A stretch of DNA of 64,000 bases from Cyclobacterium plantarum (lineage in GTDB: Bacteria > Bacteroidota > Bacteroidia > Cytophagales > Cyclobacteriaceae). Below, one piece after another: positions 54,820-64,000 of the stretch (within the stretch, counting starts at the first letter, position 1; each line of letters opens with the position of its first letter). A program made the translations under genes and the position numbers. The notes below the pieces were generated by a model that saw only the letters and a list, made by a program, of their open reading frames with translations, ran no database searches and was not told the origin of the DNA. The stretch lies in the NCBI RefSeq assembly GCF_011290685.1, contig NZ_JAANYN010000006.1:248001-312000 (forward strand), read 5' to 3'.

Positions 54820-57800
54820 TTAAAATCCTACATTTAAACCCACTGTATAACTTTTTGCATTGGGATAGCTTCCGTAATCCAATCCCAGGTTCCTGTTGCC
54901 ATCGGTAGCTCCACCGGATCGGTAATTCACCTCTGGATCATACCCTTCATACTGGGTAAAGGTCAGAACGTTCTGGGCACTCACATATACTCTCAGCCTG
55001 GATAAACTCAACCTGTCAACAATCGATTTAGGGAAATTGTAGCCCAGAGAGAGGTTTTTCAACCTGGTAAAAGTACCGTCGTAAATCCAACGGGTAGACA
55101 CCCTTCTGGTCCTTCCATTAAAGGCCCTTGGGATATCCGTTTGCGTGTTTGTGGGCGTCCATCTGTTCAGCGCCGCAGTAGTGGCATTGTTTATCCCTGA
55201 CATTAAATCCAACTCCATCAGGGTGTAACTCAGGATATCGTTGCCAAAGGAACCCTGAAAGAATACATTCAGGTCAAAATTCCGGTACCTGAAATCATGG
55301 TTCCAACCCCAGAAGAAATCGGGATGGGGATTACCAATGATCTCCCTATCGTCGCTGTTTAACGTACCGTCGTTGTTCAGGTCTCTGAATTTTTCCCCTC
55401 CTGGAGTTTGTTCAAAACCTCCACCGGGAAGGAAACCTTCTCCCTCCTGATAAACACCATCGTAAACCCAACCAAAGAAACTACCAACAGGATAACCCTC
55501 TTTAAGCAGTTGTGTGGTGCCAAGGCCTACCATATGTCCCGGACCGGAACCATATTGTATATCATTTCCATCGGGCAGCGATAAAACGGTGTTCCGGTTT
55601 CTGGAGAAGTTGATATCCATGTCCCATTGAAAGGCTCCAACCAGGTTTCTTGAGCCCAGGGTTAATTCCACTCCTTTGTTTTCCACCTCACCGATATTTC
55701 TCAATTGATTGGTGTAACCGGAATATTGTGGCAATTGAACAGCAAATAAAAGGTCAGAGGTGACCATGCGGTAATATTCTGCTGATAAAGTTACCCGATC
55801 GTCCCAGAAGCCAATATCCGCTCCAATATTAAATTGGGCGGTGGTTTCCCAGGTGAGGTTGTCGTTCGCTACCGTGGTTGGGCGGACGGCATTGACGGGC
55901 ACACCATCGATCACTGTAAACACCGGCGAAAACCTGGCCAATGTCTGGTAGGGAGAAATCGCCTGATTTCCTGTAATTCCGTAGCTGGCTCTCCACTTCC
56001 AGAAACTGATCAGATCCGAGGTCTCCAGGAATGGTTCATTTTTCATGTTCCAGGCAATGGCTCCTGAAGGAAAAAAGGCCCACTTGTTATTTCTTGAAAA
56101 GGTAGAAGATCCATCATAACGGGCATTAAAAGTAAGGAGGTACTTGTCTCCCAGAGAATAATTCAAACGACCATAAAATGATGAAATCCTCCAATCGGTA
56201 AGACCTGAATTGGGGGTTTGCCAAACCGCAGCAGAGCCCAGATTCCAGAAGGAAAAGGCATCGGTGATGAATGAAGTACCCCTTGCTCCCCAATTTTCAT
56301 TTTCAGATGATTGGTAGGAATACCCTCCCATGGCGGTGAATGTATGGTCACCGGCAAAGTTCTTCGTGTAGGTCAGGTAATTTTCATTTAAGAACAAGGT
56401 GTTTCGGGAGGCATTAATGCGTGCATCTCCTCCTACATTTCTGCCTTCCGTCACGGTAGTTGGGGAATACAAACCAGTGCGACTGGCATTGGCAGTTGCT
56501 CCTAAGGTAGTCCTGAATTTCAGGTTCTCCAACAGGTCATATTCTGCAAAGAAATTGCCCTGAAACCTGTCGTTTACATTTTCATTGACCAATTGTGTAG
56601 CCACAGCATACGGGTTGTCATGGGGATCATTCAGGCGTGCAACCGTGAAAGTTCCATCCTCCCTGTAAATGGGTTGATCCGGTTCAAACTTAAATGCTGA
56701 GGCAACTACGCCCGGGGTGAGTCCGCCGGAACCTTCCTGGGTTCTTACCCCGTCACTACTGCTTCTCCGGGCGAAAAGGTTCAATCCTATTTTTAGCTTT
56801 TCCGTAGCCTGAATATCCAGGTTACTGGTAATGCTGAACCGATTGAAATCCGAATTGATGATTACCCCTTTTTGATCAAAATAGGCTCCTGATACATAAT
56901 AATTGACATTATCTGTTCCTCCACTGATGGAGAGCTGGTAATTCTGAATGCCTCCCGTCCGAAATATCTGATCCTGCCAATCGGTATCTCCTCCAGCAGG
57001 CTCAATGTTGGGTCTGGCATCGGATATATAGTCATTGAATTGGTCCGCATTCAATAAGTCCAACCGGTTGATTTCGTTTTGCATGGAGTAAGAAGTATTG
57101 AATTCAATTCTGGCGGCCCCCTTCTTGCCTCTCTTGGTGGTGACCATAATGACTCCATTGGCTCCTCTGGATCCATAAATGGCCGTGGCCGAAGCATCTT
57201 TCAACACTTCAATGGATGCAATATCTTCCGGAGGAGGCATGGCCGCACCTATAAATCCGTCCACCACAAAAATAGGGTCACTGCTGGCATTGATAGAAGT
57301 ACCTCCCCTGATCCGAACCTTAAGACTTGCACCTGGTGCTCCGTTATTGGCCTGAATCTGCACCCCCGCAGCCCGTCCTTGTAAGGCCTGCACCGCATCG
57401 ATGGCGGGATAAGCTGTCAATTGTTCTGCCTTAACAGAGGATACTGCACCAGTCAGATCACTTCTCTTCTGAGTACCGTAACCGATGACCAAAACTTCCT
57501 CCAGAGAAGACTCATCCATACTCATGGTGATATTGATCGTTGTCTGGTTGCCTACTGTTACCCTTTGGGTATCGTAACCTATGTATGAAAAGATCAATAC
57601 GGCATCATCAGGAACAGTCAGGGAATAACTGCCGTCCAGATCCGTAACAGTACCCGTAGAAGTTCCCTGTACAGAAACAGTGGCACCCGGCAGGGGTTGA
57701 CCCTGCTCATCTTTTACCATTCCACTCACCGTTATTTCCACCAAGGTTTCCACTTTAGCGGATAACTTGTTAATTTTTCTCACATCAATCTGATCATTGA

Positions 57801-58131
57801 CCTGGCGGAAACCCAGTGAAGTTTGCTGGGATACTTCCTGAAGCATGGTCTCCACACTTGCACCGCTGTCGGTCAAAACCACTTTCATTTCCCTATCCAG
57901 ATCCTTTTTGTCATAGGAAAAGGTGAAGGGTGTCCTGGATTCAACCTGCCTGAAAAACTGGCCCAAAGACATCTCCTTTTGATTCAAATTGACCCAAACC
58001 TTATCAATAGTCTCCAATTGGGCATTGACACTTCCTGCTAGAACCAGGTTTAATACCAGTAGTTGCAGGGAAAATCCATAAAGGAAATAGCGTGACAACA
58101 TATAAATTGTCTTTTGTAATTTAAATTTCAT
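54820..58131 (-). CDS. SusC-like TonB-dependent outer-membrane receptor with STN domain
   Basis: About 1103 residues from the ATG at 58131, which begins the signal peptide (KFKLQKTIYMLSRYFLYG... ending VNAQ); the frame continues upstream but those codons are probably untranslated. Domains: STN signalling domain (about 40-105), CarboxypepD_reg-like beta sandwich (about 130-205, with DEQGQPLPGATVSVQGT), plug with the SusC box EEVLVIGYGTQKRSDLTGAVSSV, and a 22-strand-type barrel ending YTVGLNVGF. The STN domain plus the FecR gene 128 bases upstream mark it as a signalling receptor. Confidence 0.95.
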   Translation of the reverse strand: MKFKLQKTIYMLSRYFLYGFSLQLLVLNLVLAGSVNAQLETIDKVWVNLNQKEMSLGQFFRQVESRTPFTFSYDKKDLDREMKVVLTDSGASVETMLQEVSQQTSLGFRQVNDQIDVRKINKLSAKVETLVEITVSGMVKDEQGQPLPGATVSVQGTSTGTVTDLDGSYSLTVPDDAVLIFSYIGYDTQRVTVGNQTTINITMSMDESSLEEVLVIGYGTQKRSDLTGAVSSVKAEQLTAYPAIDAVQALQGRAAGVQIQANNGAPGASLKVRIRGGTSINASSDPIFVVDGFIGAAMPPPEDIASIEVLKDASATAIYGSRGANGVIMVTTKRGKKGAARIEFNTSYSMQNEINRLDLLNADQFNDYISDARPNIEPAGGDTDWQDQIFRTGGIQNYQLSISGGTDNVNYYVSGAYFDQKGVIINSDFNRFSITSNLDIQATEKLKIGLNLFARRSSSDGVRTQEGSGGLTPGVVASAFKFEPDQPIYREDGTFTVARLNDPHDNPYAVATQLVNENVNDRFQGNFFAEYDLLENLKFRTTLGATANASRTGLYSPTTVTEGRNVGGDARINASRNTLFLNENYLTYTKNFAGDHTFTAMGGYSYQSSENENWGARGTSFITDAFSFWNLGSAAVWQTPNSGLTDWRISSFYGRLNYSLGDKYLLTFNARYDGSSTFSRNNKWAFFPSGAIAWNMKNEPFLETSDLISFWKWRASYGITGNQAISPYQTLARFSPVFTVIDGVPVNAVRPTTVANDNLTWETTAQFNIGADIGFWDDRVTLSAEYYRMVTSDLLFAVQLPQYSGYTNQLRNIGEVENKGVELTLGSRNLVGAFQWDMDINFSRNRNTVLSLPDGNDIQYGSGPGHMVGLGTTQLLKEGYPVGSFFGWVYDGVYQEGEGFLPGGGFEQTPGGEKFRDLNNDGTLNSDDREIIGNPHPDFFWGWNHDFRYRNFDLNVFFQGSFGNDILSYTLMELDLMSGINNATTAALNRWTPTNTQTDIPRAFNGRTRRVSTRWIYDGTFTRLKNLSLGYNFPKSIVDRLSLSRLRVYVSAQNVLTFTQYEGYDPEVNYRSGGATDGNRNLGLDYGSYPNAKSYTVGLNVGF

Positions 58132-58259
58132 AATTTTAAAAGGTTTATTGAAACATTCATTAAGCCTGGTTCGGTGATGGTGCATTCCCCAATGACTTTC
58201 CATCCCGGACCATTTTAGGGGTTCTTTACCCATTTTTTCATTGGAAGTCTGTCATATAT

Positions 58260-59318
58260 TTAAAATTTTAGGTTTACGTTTTTGCCGCTGATGTAATATT
58301 CGAAATTTTCTATATAAGCCATTCGATCCAACACCAAATCGAGATTTTGATTGTTGTATTTTCCGCTGAGTTGCCAGGTATTGGATGGATGGCCTGTAAC
58401 TGAAATGCTGACCCCATACCAGCGTTCCAATTGACGAATCACCTCTTCAAATCCAGCATTGGAAAATTGAAGCAGCCCTTCCCTCCATCCTGTAATTTCA
58501 GCAGTAGAAAAGGGTTTTACCTCAAAACGCCTATCTGAATCAAGGTAACTAAGCTGCTGGCCTGCTTGTAAAATCAAGCCACGTTCCAAGCTATCGTGGT
58601 TTATCCTTACCTTCCCACTGACCAAGGAAACTGCCAATTGATCCGTATCAATGTATTTGATATTGAAAGAAGTGCCTACTGCCTCGGTGACCAGATTACC
58701 GGACACTACCCTAAATGTGCTGCTGGAATCCTGCTGAACGTCAAAAAACCCCTCTCCAGTCAGGATAACCCTTCTCTCCAATGAATCGAATCTTTCCGGG
58801 AAAATCAATTCACTGCCTGAATTCAACCAAACTGTTGAGCCATCGGGAAGTTTGAAATTCAATTTTTCCCCAAATTGCGTAGTTTTTGCTATCATGGCCA
58901 CTTTTGGTACATCGGCAGGTTCCAATGGTGCCGGATCAATGGCCATCCTGCTCAATAAAAAAATGGATACCAGTACAAAAACCAAAATGGCAGCTACCTT
59001 GGTCCACTGCCCCATAATGAGCCAAAAAAACGGGTCTCTTTGCGAGGTGTTTTTTTCTGATGAAGGCCCTGTCCCCGGTGTTTCTGTTGCCAAAATTTTT
59101 TGTAATACCTCGTATTTATTATTTTTTGGCAAGACACCTTGTTTCGACTTCAAACCATTAATTATTTCTCTGGCCTCTTTTACACTCTTTATTTTATCAG
59201 GATGTGCTAGCAGCCAATTTTTCCAATACGTATCCAACTCCGCATCAGGGGACCTGACCCAACGGACAAATTCCGGATCGGTTAACAATAGAAAGGTGGT
59301 ATCCTTAGCCATTTTCAT
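58260..59318 (-). CDS. FecR-family anti-sigma factor
   Basis: A 352-residue protein with a cytoplasmic helical N-terminus (DPEFVRWVRSPDAELDTYW), one membrane helix (about 108-128, VAAILVFVLVSIFLL), periplasmic FecR domain (about 150-245, with GEGFFDVQQDSSSTFRV) and a C-terminal DUF4974-type domain (LQFSNAGFEEVIRQLERWYGV). ATG at 59318, or two codons later at 59312. Between the ECF gene and SusC, with the same order as at the left end of the window; presumably the partner of both. Confidence 0.93.
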   Translation of the reverse strand: MKMAKDTTFLLLTDPEFVRWVRSPDAELDTYWKNWLLAHPDKIKSVKEAREIINGLKSKQGVLPKNNKYEVLQKILATETPGTGPSSEKNTSQRDPFFWLIMGQWTKVAAILVFVLVSIFLLSRMAIDPAPLEPADVPKVAMIAKTTQFGEKLNFKLPDGSTVWLNSGSELIFPERFDSLERRVILTGEGFFDVQQDSSSTFRVVSGNLVTEAVGTSFNIKYIDTDQLAVSLVSGKVRINHDSLERGLILQAGQQLSYLDSDRRFEVKPFSTAEITGWREGLLQFSNAGFEEVIRQLERWYGVSISVTGHPSNTWQLSGKYNNQNLDLVLDRMAYIENFEYYISGKNVNLKF

Positions 59319-59466
59319 ATTTCAGCTGCTTTCTTATGGGTATAAGGCAAAGGGAAGGAAAATGACATCATTATTTTTAAAAAAAAATCAGAAAATTTCA
59401 CTTTGATGGTAGAGGAAATACTTTAAAAAGGCAAATGCAAAAAAAATACTATAGCCAGCTAAAGGG

Positions 59467-60078
59467 CTATTGAAGTACCAATTTCAATGTGGATATGGCT
59501 TGGTAAATCAGGTTTCTGGCGGATTTAACATGGGAAAACCCCATTAACTCGCTAATTTGGTGATAGGGAAGGCCCTCAAAATAAAAATAATATAGCGCTT
59601 CCTTTTTCCGTCCTGACAATTTTTTCAAAGCTTGATTAAGTTGATTTGCCTGTTCTTCATGAAATTGTTGATCAATCATTACCTGCTCATGGGAATAAAT
59701 GATCTGAAATGGTTCATGATCTTTGAAGGCTACGGTCTTTTTGGATTTGCCCATTTCACGAATCAGTTTCCTTTTCAGGCATTTCATCAGGTAAAATTTG
59801 ATGCTATCTGTATCTCCCAACCCCGATCTTTTTAGCCTGATTTGAATAAAAAGGTCCTGAATACAATCTTCTGTAAGCTGCGGCTGTCCGGAAAGCCTTA
59901 ACCCATAATTAAAAAGCTGATCGTAGTACCTTTCATAAATTTTAATAAATGCGGTTTCACTACCCTGCTTAAATTGAATCCAAAGATCAGCATCTTTCTC
60001 ATTTACAGCCAATTCTGAATTTCGCAAGTTATTATGCTTTCCCTGATTTGGGTCGGTATAATTTTTGGGTTTATTCAT
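59467..60078 (-). CDS. RNA polymerase ECF-type sigma-70 factor
   Basis: About 203 residues from the ATG at 60078 (MNKPKNYTDPN); an upstream in-frame start would add 31 hydrophobic residues unlike the family. Region 2: ETAFIKIYERYYDQLFNYGLRL, EDCIQDLFIQIRLKR; region 4: LKKLSGRKKEALYYFYFEGLPYHQISELMGFS with SARNLIYQAISTLK. It would activate the downstream SusC/SusD pair when released by FecR. Divergent from the desaturase gene. Confidence 0.92.
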   Translation of the reverse strand: MNKPKNYTDPNQGKHNNLRNSELAVNEKDADLWIQFKQGSETAFIKIYERYYDQLFNYGLRLSGQPQLTEDCIQDLFIQIRLKRSGLGDTDSIKFYLMKCLKRKLIREMGKSKKTVAFKDHEPFQIIYSHEQVMIDQQFHEEQANQLNQALKKLSGRKKEALYYFYFEGLPYHQISELMGFSHVKSARNLIYQAISTLKLVLQ

Positions 60079-60259
60079 TCTAAACTTAAATGTAGCCCAT
60101 TCTGTTAAGAAATAAAAAAACAGGTTTCTTATAACTCCTTTTACATTGCTCAAAAAAGTGACATGAATCACCTTTTATATAAATAATAGGTTCTGATGCT
60201 TTTTTTAAAAAAAAATGGATTTAATTTTACCTTATAATTACAATCAAATCTGACAGCTA

Positions 60260-61012
60260 GTGATTCTACTATTTCTATTTCTTATCCATTGGTATTTCTC
60301 CTTGTTTTGCCAGAGTTTTTTCCTTCACCGCTATGCGGCTCACCAAATGTTTATCATGAGCAAATTCTGGGAAAAATTCTTTTACGTTTTCACCTGGATT
60401 GCTCAAGGGAGTTCCTATTTATCCCCCAGAGCTTATGCTATTTTACATCGCATGCATCATGCCTACAGTGATACCCCGGATGATCCTCATAGTCCACACC
60501 ATACAGAGAACCTGTTTACCATGATGTGGAAAACAAAAAAAATCTACAATGAGCATTTCACATTCAAGGTAAAGCCCGAAGAAAGGTTCTCAAAGGATGT
60601 ACCGGACTGGAATCGGTTTGACCGCTTTGCCGATACCATGGGCATTAGAATAGGATGGGTTTTGGTTTACGTATCTATCTATGTGTTATCGATAAGCGTG
60701 TTTGAATTGGCTGGCACCCATTGGTGGATGTATTTTCTATTGCCCATACATTTTATGATGGGACCAGTACATGGTGCCATCGTCAATTGGAGCGGCCACA
60801 AATACGGTTACGCAAATTTTAACAATAACGACCAGTCAAAAAATTCTCTGTTTCTGGATTTTCTGATGCTTGGAGAATTGTTTCAAAACAACCACCATCG
60901 CCTTCCAAAACGGGTTAATTTTGCGGTCAAATGGTTTGAGTTTGACCCAACTTATCCGCTTATCAAATTATTGCATGCTTCTGGAATAATAAAAATGAAA
61001 ACTTTGCAATAA
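60260..61012 (+). CDS. membrane fatty acid (acyl-CoA-type) desaturase
   Basis: A 250-residue di-iron desaturase with three histidine boxes: HRYAAH at residue 23, HRMHH at 63 and QNNHH at 209, and membrane helices at about 1-20, 40-55 and 130-165. Such enzymes introduce a double bond, usually at delta-9, into fatty acyl chains of membrane lipids. The start is GTG at 60260: an in-frame stop lies three codons upstream and the first His box is only 23 residues in, so no later ATG can serve. Monocistronic. Confidence 0.9.
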   Translation: MILLFLFLIHWYFSLFCQSFFLHRYAAHQMFIMSKFWEKFFYVFTWIAQGSSYLSPRAYAILHRMHHAYSDTPDDPHSPHHTENLFTMMWKTKKIYNEHFTFKVKPEERFSKDVPDWNRFDRFADTMGIRIGWVLVYVSIYVLSISVFELAGTHWWMYFLLPIHFMMGPVHGAIVNWSGHKYGYANFNNNDQSKNSLFLDFLMLGELFQNNHHRLPKRVNFAVKWFEFDPTYPLIKLLHASGIIKMKTLQ

Positions 61013-61179
61013 AACCAATATGAGCAAATTCATGGATATTTGTAGGCCCTACAGGTAATTTTAATTTTAAACACTTTTTTTTGAATAATTCCATTTAAAA
61101 AAAATTTTTTTTATAAAAGTTTTGCAAATAAAAAACTAAATGGTTAAGTTCATGAAAAATCACCTACTTAAATAAAAAT

Positions 61180-61548
61180 ATGAGAGAATTAACAAGAGCG
61201 GAAGAGCAGATCATGCAGATCCTTTGGGACATTGAGAAAGGTTTTGTCAAGGATGTCCTGGAAAAAATGAAAACACCGAAACCAGCCTATAATACTGTTT
61301 CAACCATTATACGGATATTAGAAAGGAAAGGTTTTGTCAAGCACAATGCCTATGGTAAGTCTCATGAATACTATCCAATCGTTTCAAAGGATGAATACAG
61401 GAGTTTTACCATAAAAAACCTGCTTTCGGGTTATTTTAGCGGTTCCTTTGCCAAACTTGCATCATTTTTTGCGAAAGATGAAAAGCTTGATGTGAAAGCT
61501 GTCGAAAAAATATTGGACGAGGTTAAGGATGATGTTAAGGACAAATAA
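61180..61548 (+). CDS. BlaI/MecI-family transcriptional repressor (orphan)
   Basis: A 122-residue winged-helix repressor: LTRAEEQIMQILWDIEKG, then recognition helix PAYNTVSTIIRILERKGFVKH, and a C-terminal dimerisation part (SFTIKNLLSGYFSGSFAKLASFF) which in BlaI/MecI proteins contains the site cut upon induction. The adjacent M56/BlaR1-type sensor peptidase gene that usually follows in Bacteroidota is missing: a terminator and convergent ugd follow. A complete but unpaired regulator. Confidence 0.92.
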   Translation: MRELTRAEEQIMQILWDIEKGFVKDVLEKMKTPKPAYNTVSTIIRILERKGFVKHNAYGKSHEYYPIVSKDEYRSFTIKNLLSGYFSGSFAKLASFFAKDEKLDVKAVEKILDEVKDDVKDK

Positions 61549-61555
61549 TTGAATT

Positions 61556-61586
61556 AAAAAAGGGGATCAATTGATCCCCTTTTTTG
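61556..61586. terminator. bidirectional terminator between blaI-like gene and ugd
   Basis: A perfect palindrome GGGGATCAATTGATCCCC (61562-61579) with A6 on the left and T6 on the right, between two convergent genes. Confidence 0.88.
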
Positions 61587-61598
61587 TTTTACTTTTTT

Positions 61599-62996
61599 TT
61601 AATCTGCAGTGCCTATTGCATGAACCTGAAATCCGATAGCCCTCAGGGCTTCTTTATCCAATAAATTCCTTCCATCAAAAACATGGGCAGGTTTTAACAT
61701 GCTATCATAAATTTTCTGCCAATCATAAGTTTTAAATTCATCCCACTCTGTAAGGACCGCAACTGCATGTGATCCTTCGCAAACCTTGTAAGGGTCAGAG
61801 CCAACTGTAAGATTTTTCCGGTTGTCCTCGGGGCTTCTGGAGCCCAGATAATCAAGATCAGAAAAAATCTGCTGTTTGTTGACTTTTGGATCGTACACTT
61901 CAATAATAGATTGTTCATTCAAAAGGTGATCTGCCACATAAATGGCCGCCGACTCCCTGGTATCGTTGGTGTCCTTTTTAAAGGCCCAGCCTAAAAATGC
62001 AATTTTTTTACCACTTACGGTATTGTACAAATTCCTGATGATTTTTTTGGAAAACCGCCTTTTCTGATGGTCATTCATAATGATCACCTGTTCCCAATAG
62101 TCAGCCACTTCATGCAATCCGTAAGACCGGGAGATATAAACCAGATTCAAAATGTCCTTTTGAAAGCAGGACCCTCCAAAGCCCACTGAAGCCTTCAGAA
62201 ATTTGGGGCCAATACGCGAATCTGTCCCGATGGCCTTGGCTACCTCATTCACATCTGCTTCAGTAAATTCGCAAAGTTCAGACAGTGAATTGATAGAAGA
62301 CACCCTTTGGGCCAAATAGGCATTGGCTGTCAATTTTGACAATTCAGAAGACCAAACATTCGTGGTTAGTATCCTGTCTTTAGGTACCCATCTGGCATAA
62401 ACCTCAACTAGTGCCTGAATGGCCCTTTCCCCATCAGGTGTCTGATCTCCTCCAATAAGTACCCTATCAGGTTTCATTAAATCATCCACCGCCGTACCTT
62501 CTGCTAAAAATTCGGGATTAGACAAAATCTGGAAATTCAACCCATTTCCCGTATGGGTCAGGATATCTTTTAATGTACTGGCCGTGCGGACCGGAAGGGT
62601 AGATTTCTCTACCACTATCTTATCCCCTTTTGCCACCCTTGCGATTTGACGGGCACACAATTCAATCCATTTCAGATCTGCAGCCTGGCCTTTTCCCTCC
62701 CCGTAGGTTTTGGTAGGTGTATTCACAGATATAAAAATCATCTCTGCCTCGTCAATGGCCTTATCCACTTCAGATGAAAAAAACAAGTTTCTTCCTCTGG
62801 CCTCGGCTACAACTGCAGACAAGCCAGGTTCATAGACCGGAATATTTTCCACATTCGGATCGTTCCAGGCTGCGATTCTGGCTTTATTGATATCTACAAC
62901 AGTAACATTAATGTCAGGACACTTCTTCGCGATCACGGCCATAGTCGGGCCTCCAACATACCCGGCACCGATACAACATATATTTCGGATTTTCAT
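61599..62996 (-). CDS. ugd: UDP-glucose 6-dehydrogenase, eukaryote-like type
   Basis: A 465-residue NAD-dependent enzyme oxidising UDP-glucose to UDP-glucuronate in two steps. N-terminal [26 protein letters not shown] is typical of the animal/plant type, as are [10 protein letters not shown] and [12 protein letters not shown]; catalytic Cys277 sits in [11 protein letters not shown], matching the known position of the eukaryotic enzymes closely. Product would feed the UDP-glucuronate decarboxylase at 22672-23619. Monocistronic between terminators. Confidence 0.96.
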   Translation of the reverse strand: MKIRNICCIGAGYVGGPTMAVIAKKCPDINVTVVDINKARIAAWNDPNVENIPVYEPGLSAVVAEARGRNLFFSSEVDKAIDEAEMIFISVNTPTKTYGEGKGQAADLKWIELCARQIARVAKGDKIVVEKSTLPVRTASTLKDILTHTGNGLNFQILSNPEFLAEGTAVDDLMKPDRVLIGGDQTPDGERAIQALVEVYARWVPKDRILTTNVWSSELSKLTANAYLAQRVSSINSLSELCEFTEADVNEVAKAIGTDSRIGPKFLKASVGFGGSCFQKDILNLVYISRSYGLHEVADYWEQVIIMNDHQKRRFSKKIIRNLYNTVSGKKIAFLGWAFKKDTNDTRESAAIYVADHLLNEQSIIEVYDPKVNKQQIFSDLDYLGSRSPEDNRKNLTVGSDPYKVCEGSHAVAVLTEWDEFKTYDWQKIYDSMLKPAHVFDGRNLLDKEALRAIGFQVHAIGTAD

Positions 62997-63160
62997 TTTT
63001 TATGTGTTAAAAACAATAGAAAATTTAAAAACAGCGTTAATTAGCAATAATAAAAATTATTTTTATTTCAAAGTCAACACTTATTTGAGTTCAGGTTTCA
63101 AAATTAAAATATTCAAACGAATATCAAAAACAAACCATTCTTTTTGATTGGATATGTAAA

Positions 63161-63191
63161 TAAAAAAAGGGGAATCCTTTTAGGATCCCCC
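63161..63191 (-). terminator. terminator after the T9SS-cargo gene
   Basis: On the minus strand GGGGGATCCT (63191-63182) pairs with AGGATTCCCC (63178-63169) with one G-T wobble and a 3-base loop, followed by a run of seven T. About 30 bases beyond the stop at 63220. Confidence 0.85.
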
Positions 63192-63219
63192 TTATTCAAT
63201 CTAATCGGGTAATCAAGCA

Positions 63220-64000
63220 CTAATGCACCACAATCAACCTTTGCATGTCTCTGGCTCCGGTTTGGGTGACAGTACTTACAAAGTACACGCCAGCAGCCAG
63301 ATCATTTACAGGTATCTCAAATGCGTTACTGCTGACTTCATCTGCAGGCTCGTAAATGTTCACCAGCCTACCCCTCAGGTCAAAGATCCTCACTTCTGCT
63401 ATTCGCTCTGTTTCATGATCAATGCTAAGGGTTACAAAGTTAGATGCCGGATTAGGATACATGCTAATGTGCAACAGCCTTTCAGCAGCTTCTTCAGAAT
63501 CAGGATTGATTCCCTCATCCCAAACCGAAATCGAAATGGTTTCAGTAAGTAATGGAATACCATATTTACTGATTCGCACTTTGACTTCATACGCTCCTGC
63601 CTGCTCAAAGGTATGCTTAGGATTCTTTTCCTTGGAAGCGTTGCCATCCCCAAAGTCCCAGAAGTAACTAAGTTCAGGATCAGCTGTTCCCAGGAGGTCT
63701 CCGGAGAAGCTTACCAATAAAGGCCCATCTCCTTCCATAGGACTAGCCACCAGCATTGGGGTACTGCTTGTTTTTATCCTTGCTCCTTCAGTACTAAATC
63801 CTTCTATAGCTATTCCGGAAATAGTTGGCCTGTTGGCACTGACAGGGAAATCGATATTCATCTCTCCGTCGCTAACCACGACGTCTTCGAAGGTAAACTT
63901 GACAGGTTCATTTCCTGATTCAAGGAATAGGTCCATATCATCTTTCACCAAAACTCCTTCGATTAAGATATCAAACACCCTGTTTCCTGCACCACCTTCA
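63220..64000 (-). CDS. malectin-PKD-T9SS sorting-domain protein, C-terminal part (cut by window edge)
   Basis: The frame is open to the right edge and its stop is at 63220, so about 260 C-terminal residues are seen. It begins inside a malectin-like carbohydrate-binding domain (GAGNRVFDILIEG to FEDVVVSDGEMNIDFPV), then a PKD domain (YFWDFGDGNASKEKNPKHTF, with the WDFGDG signature), a linker, and a C-terminal type IX secretion sorting domain (YPNPASNFVTLSID, IFDLRGRLV, LAAGVYFV). Secreted, probably polysaccharide-related surface protein. An in-frame GTG at 63978 is internal, not the start. Confidence 0.88.
   Translation of the reverse strand, partial: EGGAGNRVFDILIEGVLVKDDMDLFLESGNEPVKFTFEDVVVSDGEMNIDFPVSANRPTISGIAIEGFSTEGARIKTSSTPMLVASPMEGDGPLLVSFSGDLLGTADPELSYFWDFGDGNASKEKNPKHTFEQAGAYEVKVRISKYGIPLLTETISISVWDEGINPDSEEAAERLLHISMYPNPASNFVTLSIDHETERIAEVRIFDLRGRLVNIYEPADEVSSNAFEIPVNDLAAGVYFVSTVTQTGARDMQRLIVVH

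Noticed and set aside
58132-58233. Upstream extension of the SusC frame by 34 codons
   Set aside because: The signal peptide begins at 58131; the extension has no signal-peptide character.

Overview
The window looks like chromosomal DNA of a member of the Bacteroidota, most likely a Cytophagales/Cyclobacteriaceae-type marine or soil heterotroph. The reasons are two ECF sigma / FecR anti-sigma / SusC-type receptor loci, a SusD lipoprotein, a type IX secretion sorting domain, many Sec lipoproteins and Tat proteins, a eukaryote-like UDP-glucose dehydrogenase, AT-rich intergenic DNA and no evident Shine-Dalgarno sequences. No rRNA, tRNA, CRISPR array, transposase or phage gene was recognised. The genus is inference from gene content; no search was run.

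Layout. 1-2220 (minus): an ECF sigma factor, a FecR anti-sigma factor and the N-terminus of a SusC-like receptor that runs off the left edge. 2351-4647 (minus): a secreted bicupin and a membrane family-2 glycosyltransferase. 4882-10386: a 1365-residue hybrid histidine kinase, a convergent LytTR response regulator and a hexapeptide acyltransferase. 10540-23619: an exopolysaccharide locus. Its tightly packed plus-strand operon carries a half-size TolC-like protein, a Wzz/Wzc-like protein with a degenerate kinase domain, an O-antigen ligase/polymerase, two glycosyltransferases and a flippase. It is followed by further glycosyltransferases on both strands, an initiating sugar transferase fused to a receiver domain, a stand-alone receiver protein, and UDP-glucuronate decarboxylase. 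23795-26765: a NIPSNAP protein, a solute-binding-like protein and class II fructose-bisphosphate aldolase.

26817-42544 is a carbohydrate catabolism region. A minus-strand cluster encodes two Gfo/Idh/MocA oxidoreductases, a sugar-phosphate-isomerase-like TIM barrel and three alpha/beta hydrolases, all predicted to be exported (Tat, Sec or lipoprotein). It is divergent from a LacI-type regulator, with a perfect 12-bp CpG-centred palindrome between them. LacI is followed by tagaturonate reductase (uxaB); the convergent xylose operon (symporter, xylB, xylA) ends against it.

42811-53055 is a mixed housekeeping/envelope region: transglutaminase-like lipoprotein, tiny EHP-repeat lipoprotein, Gre-like factor, DUF2490-type protein with an acidic secreted partner, MlrC-like M81 protein, serine hydrolase, TetR plus AarF/UbiB kinase, and an S41 protease. 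53280-60078 is a complete second ECF-FecR-SusC-SusD locus. The window closes with a fatty acid desaturase, an orphan BlaI/MecI repressor, UDP-glucose dehydrogenase (ugd), and the C-terminus of a malectin-PKD-T9SS protein.

How it fits together: Ugd (61599-62996) and the decarboxylase (22672-23619) would make UDP-glucuronate and UDP-xylose for the exopolysaccharide glycosyltransferases. The SusCD, LacI, xyl and uxaB genes and the exported hydrolases would take up and degrade plant- or algal-type glycans. Most convergent gene pairs in the second half are separated by clear hairpin terminators.
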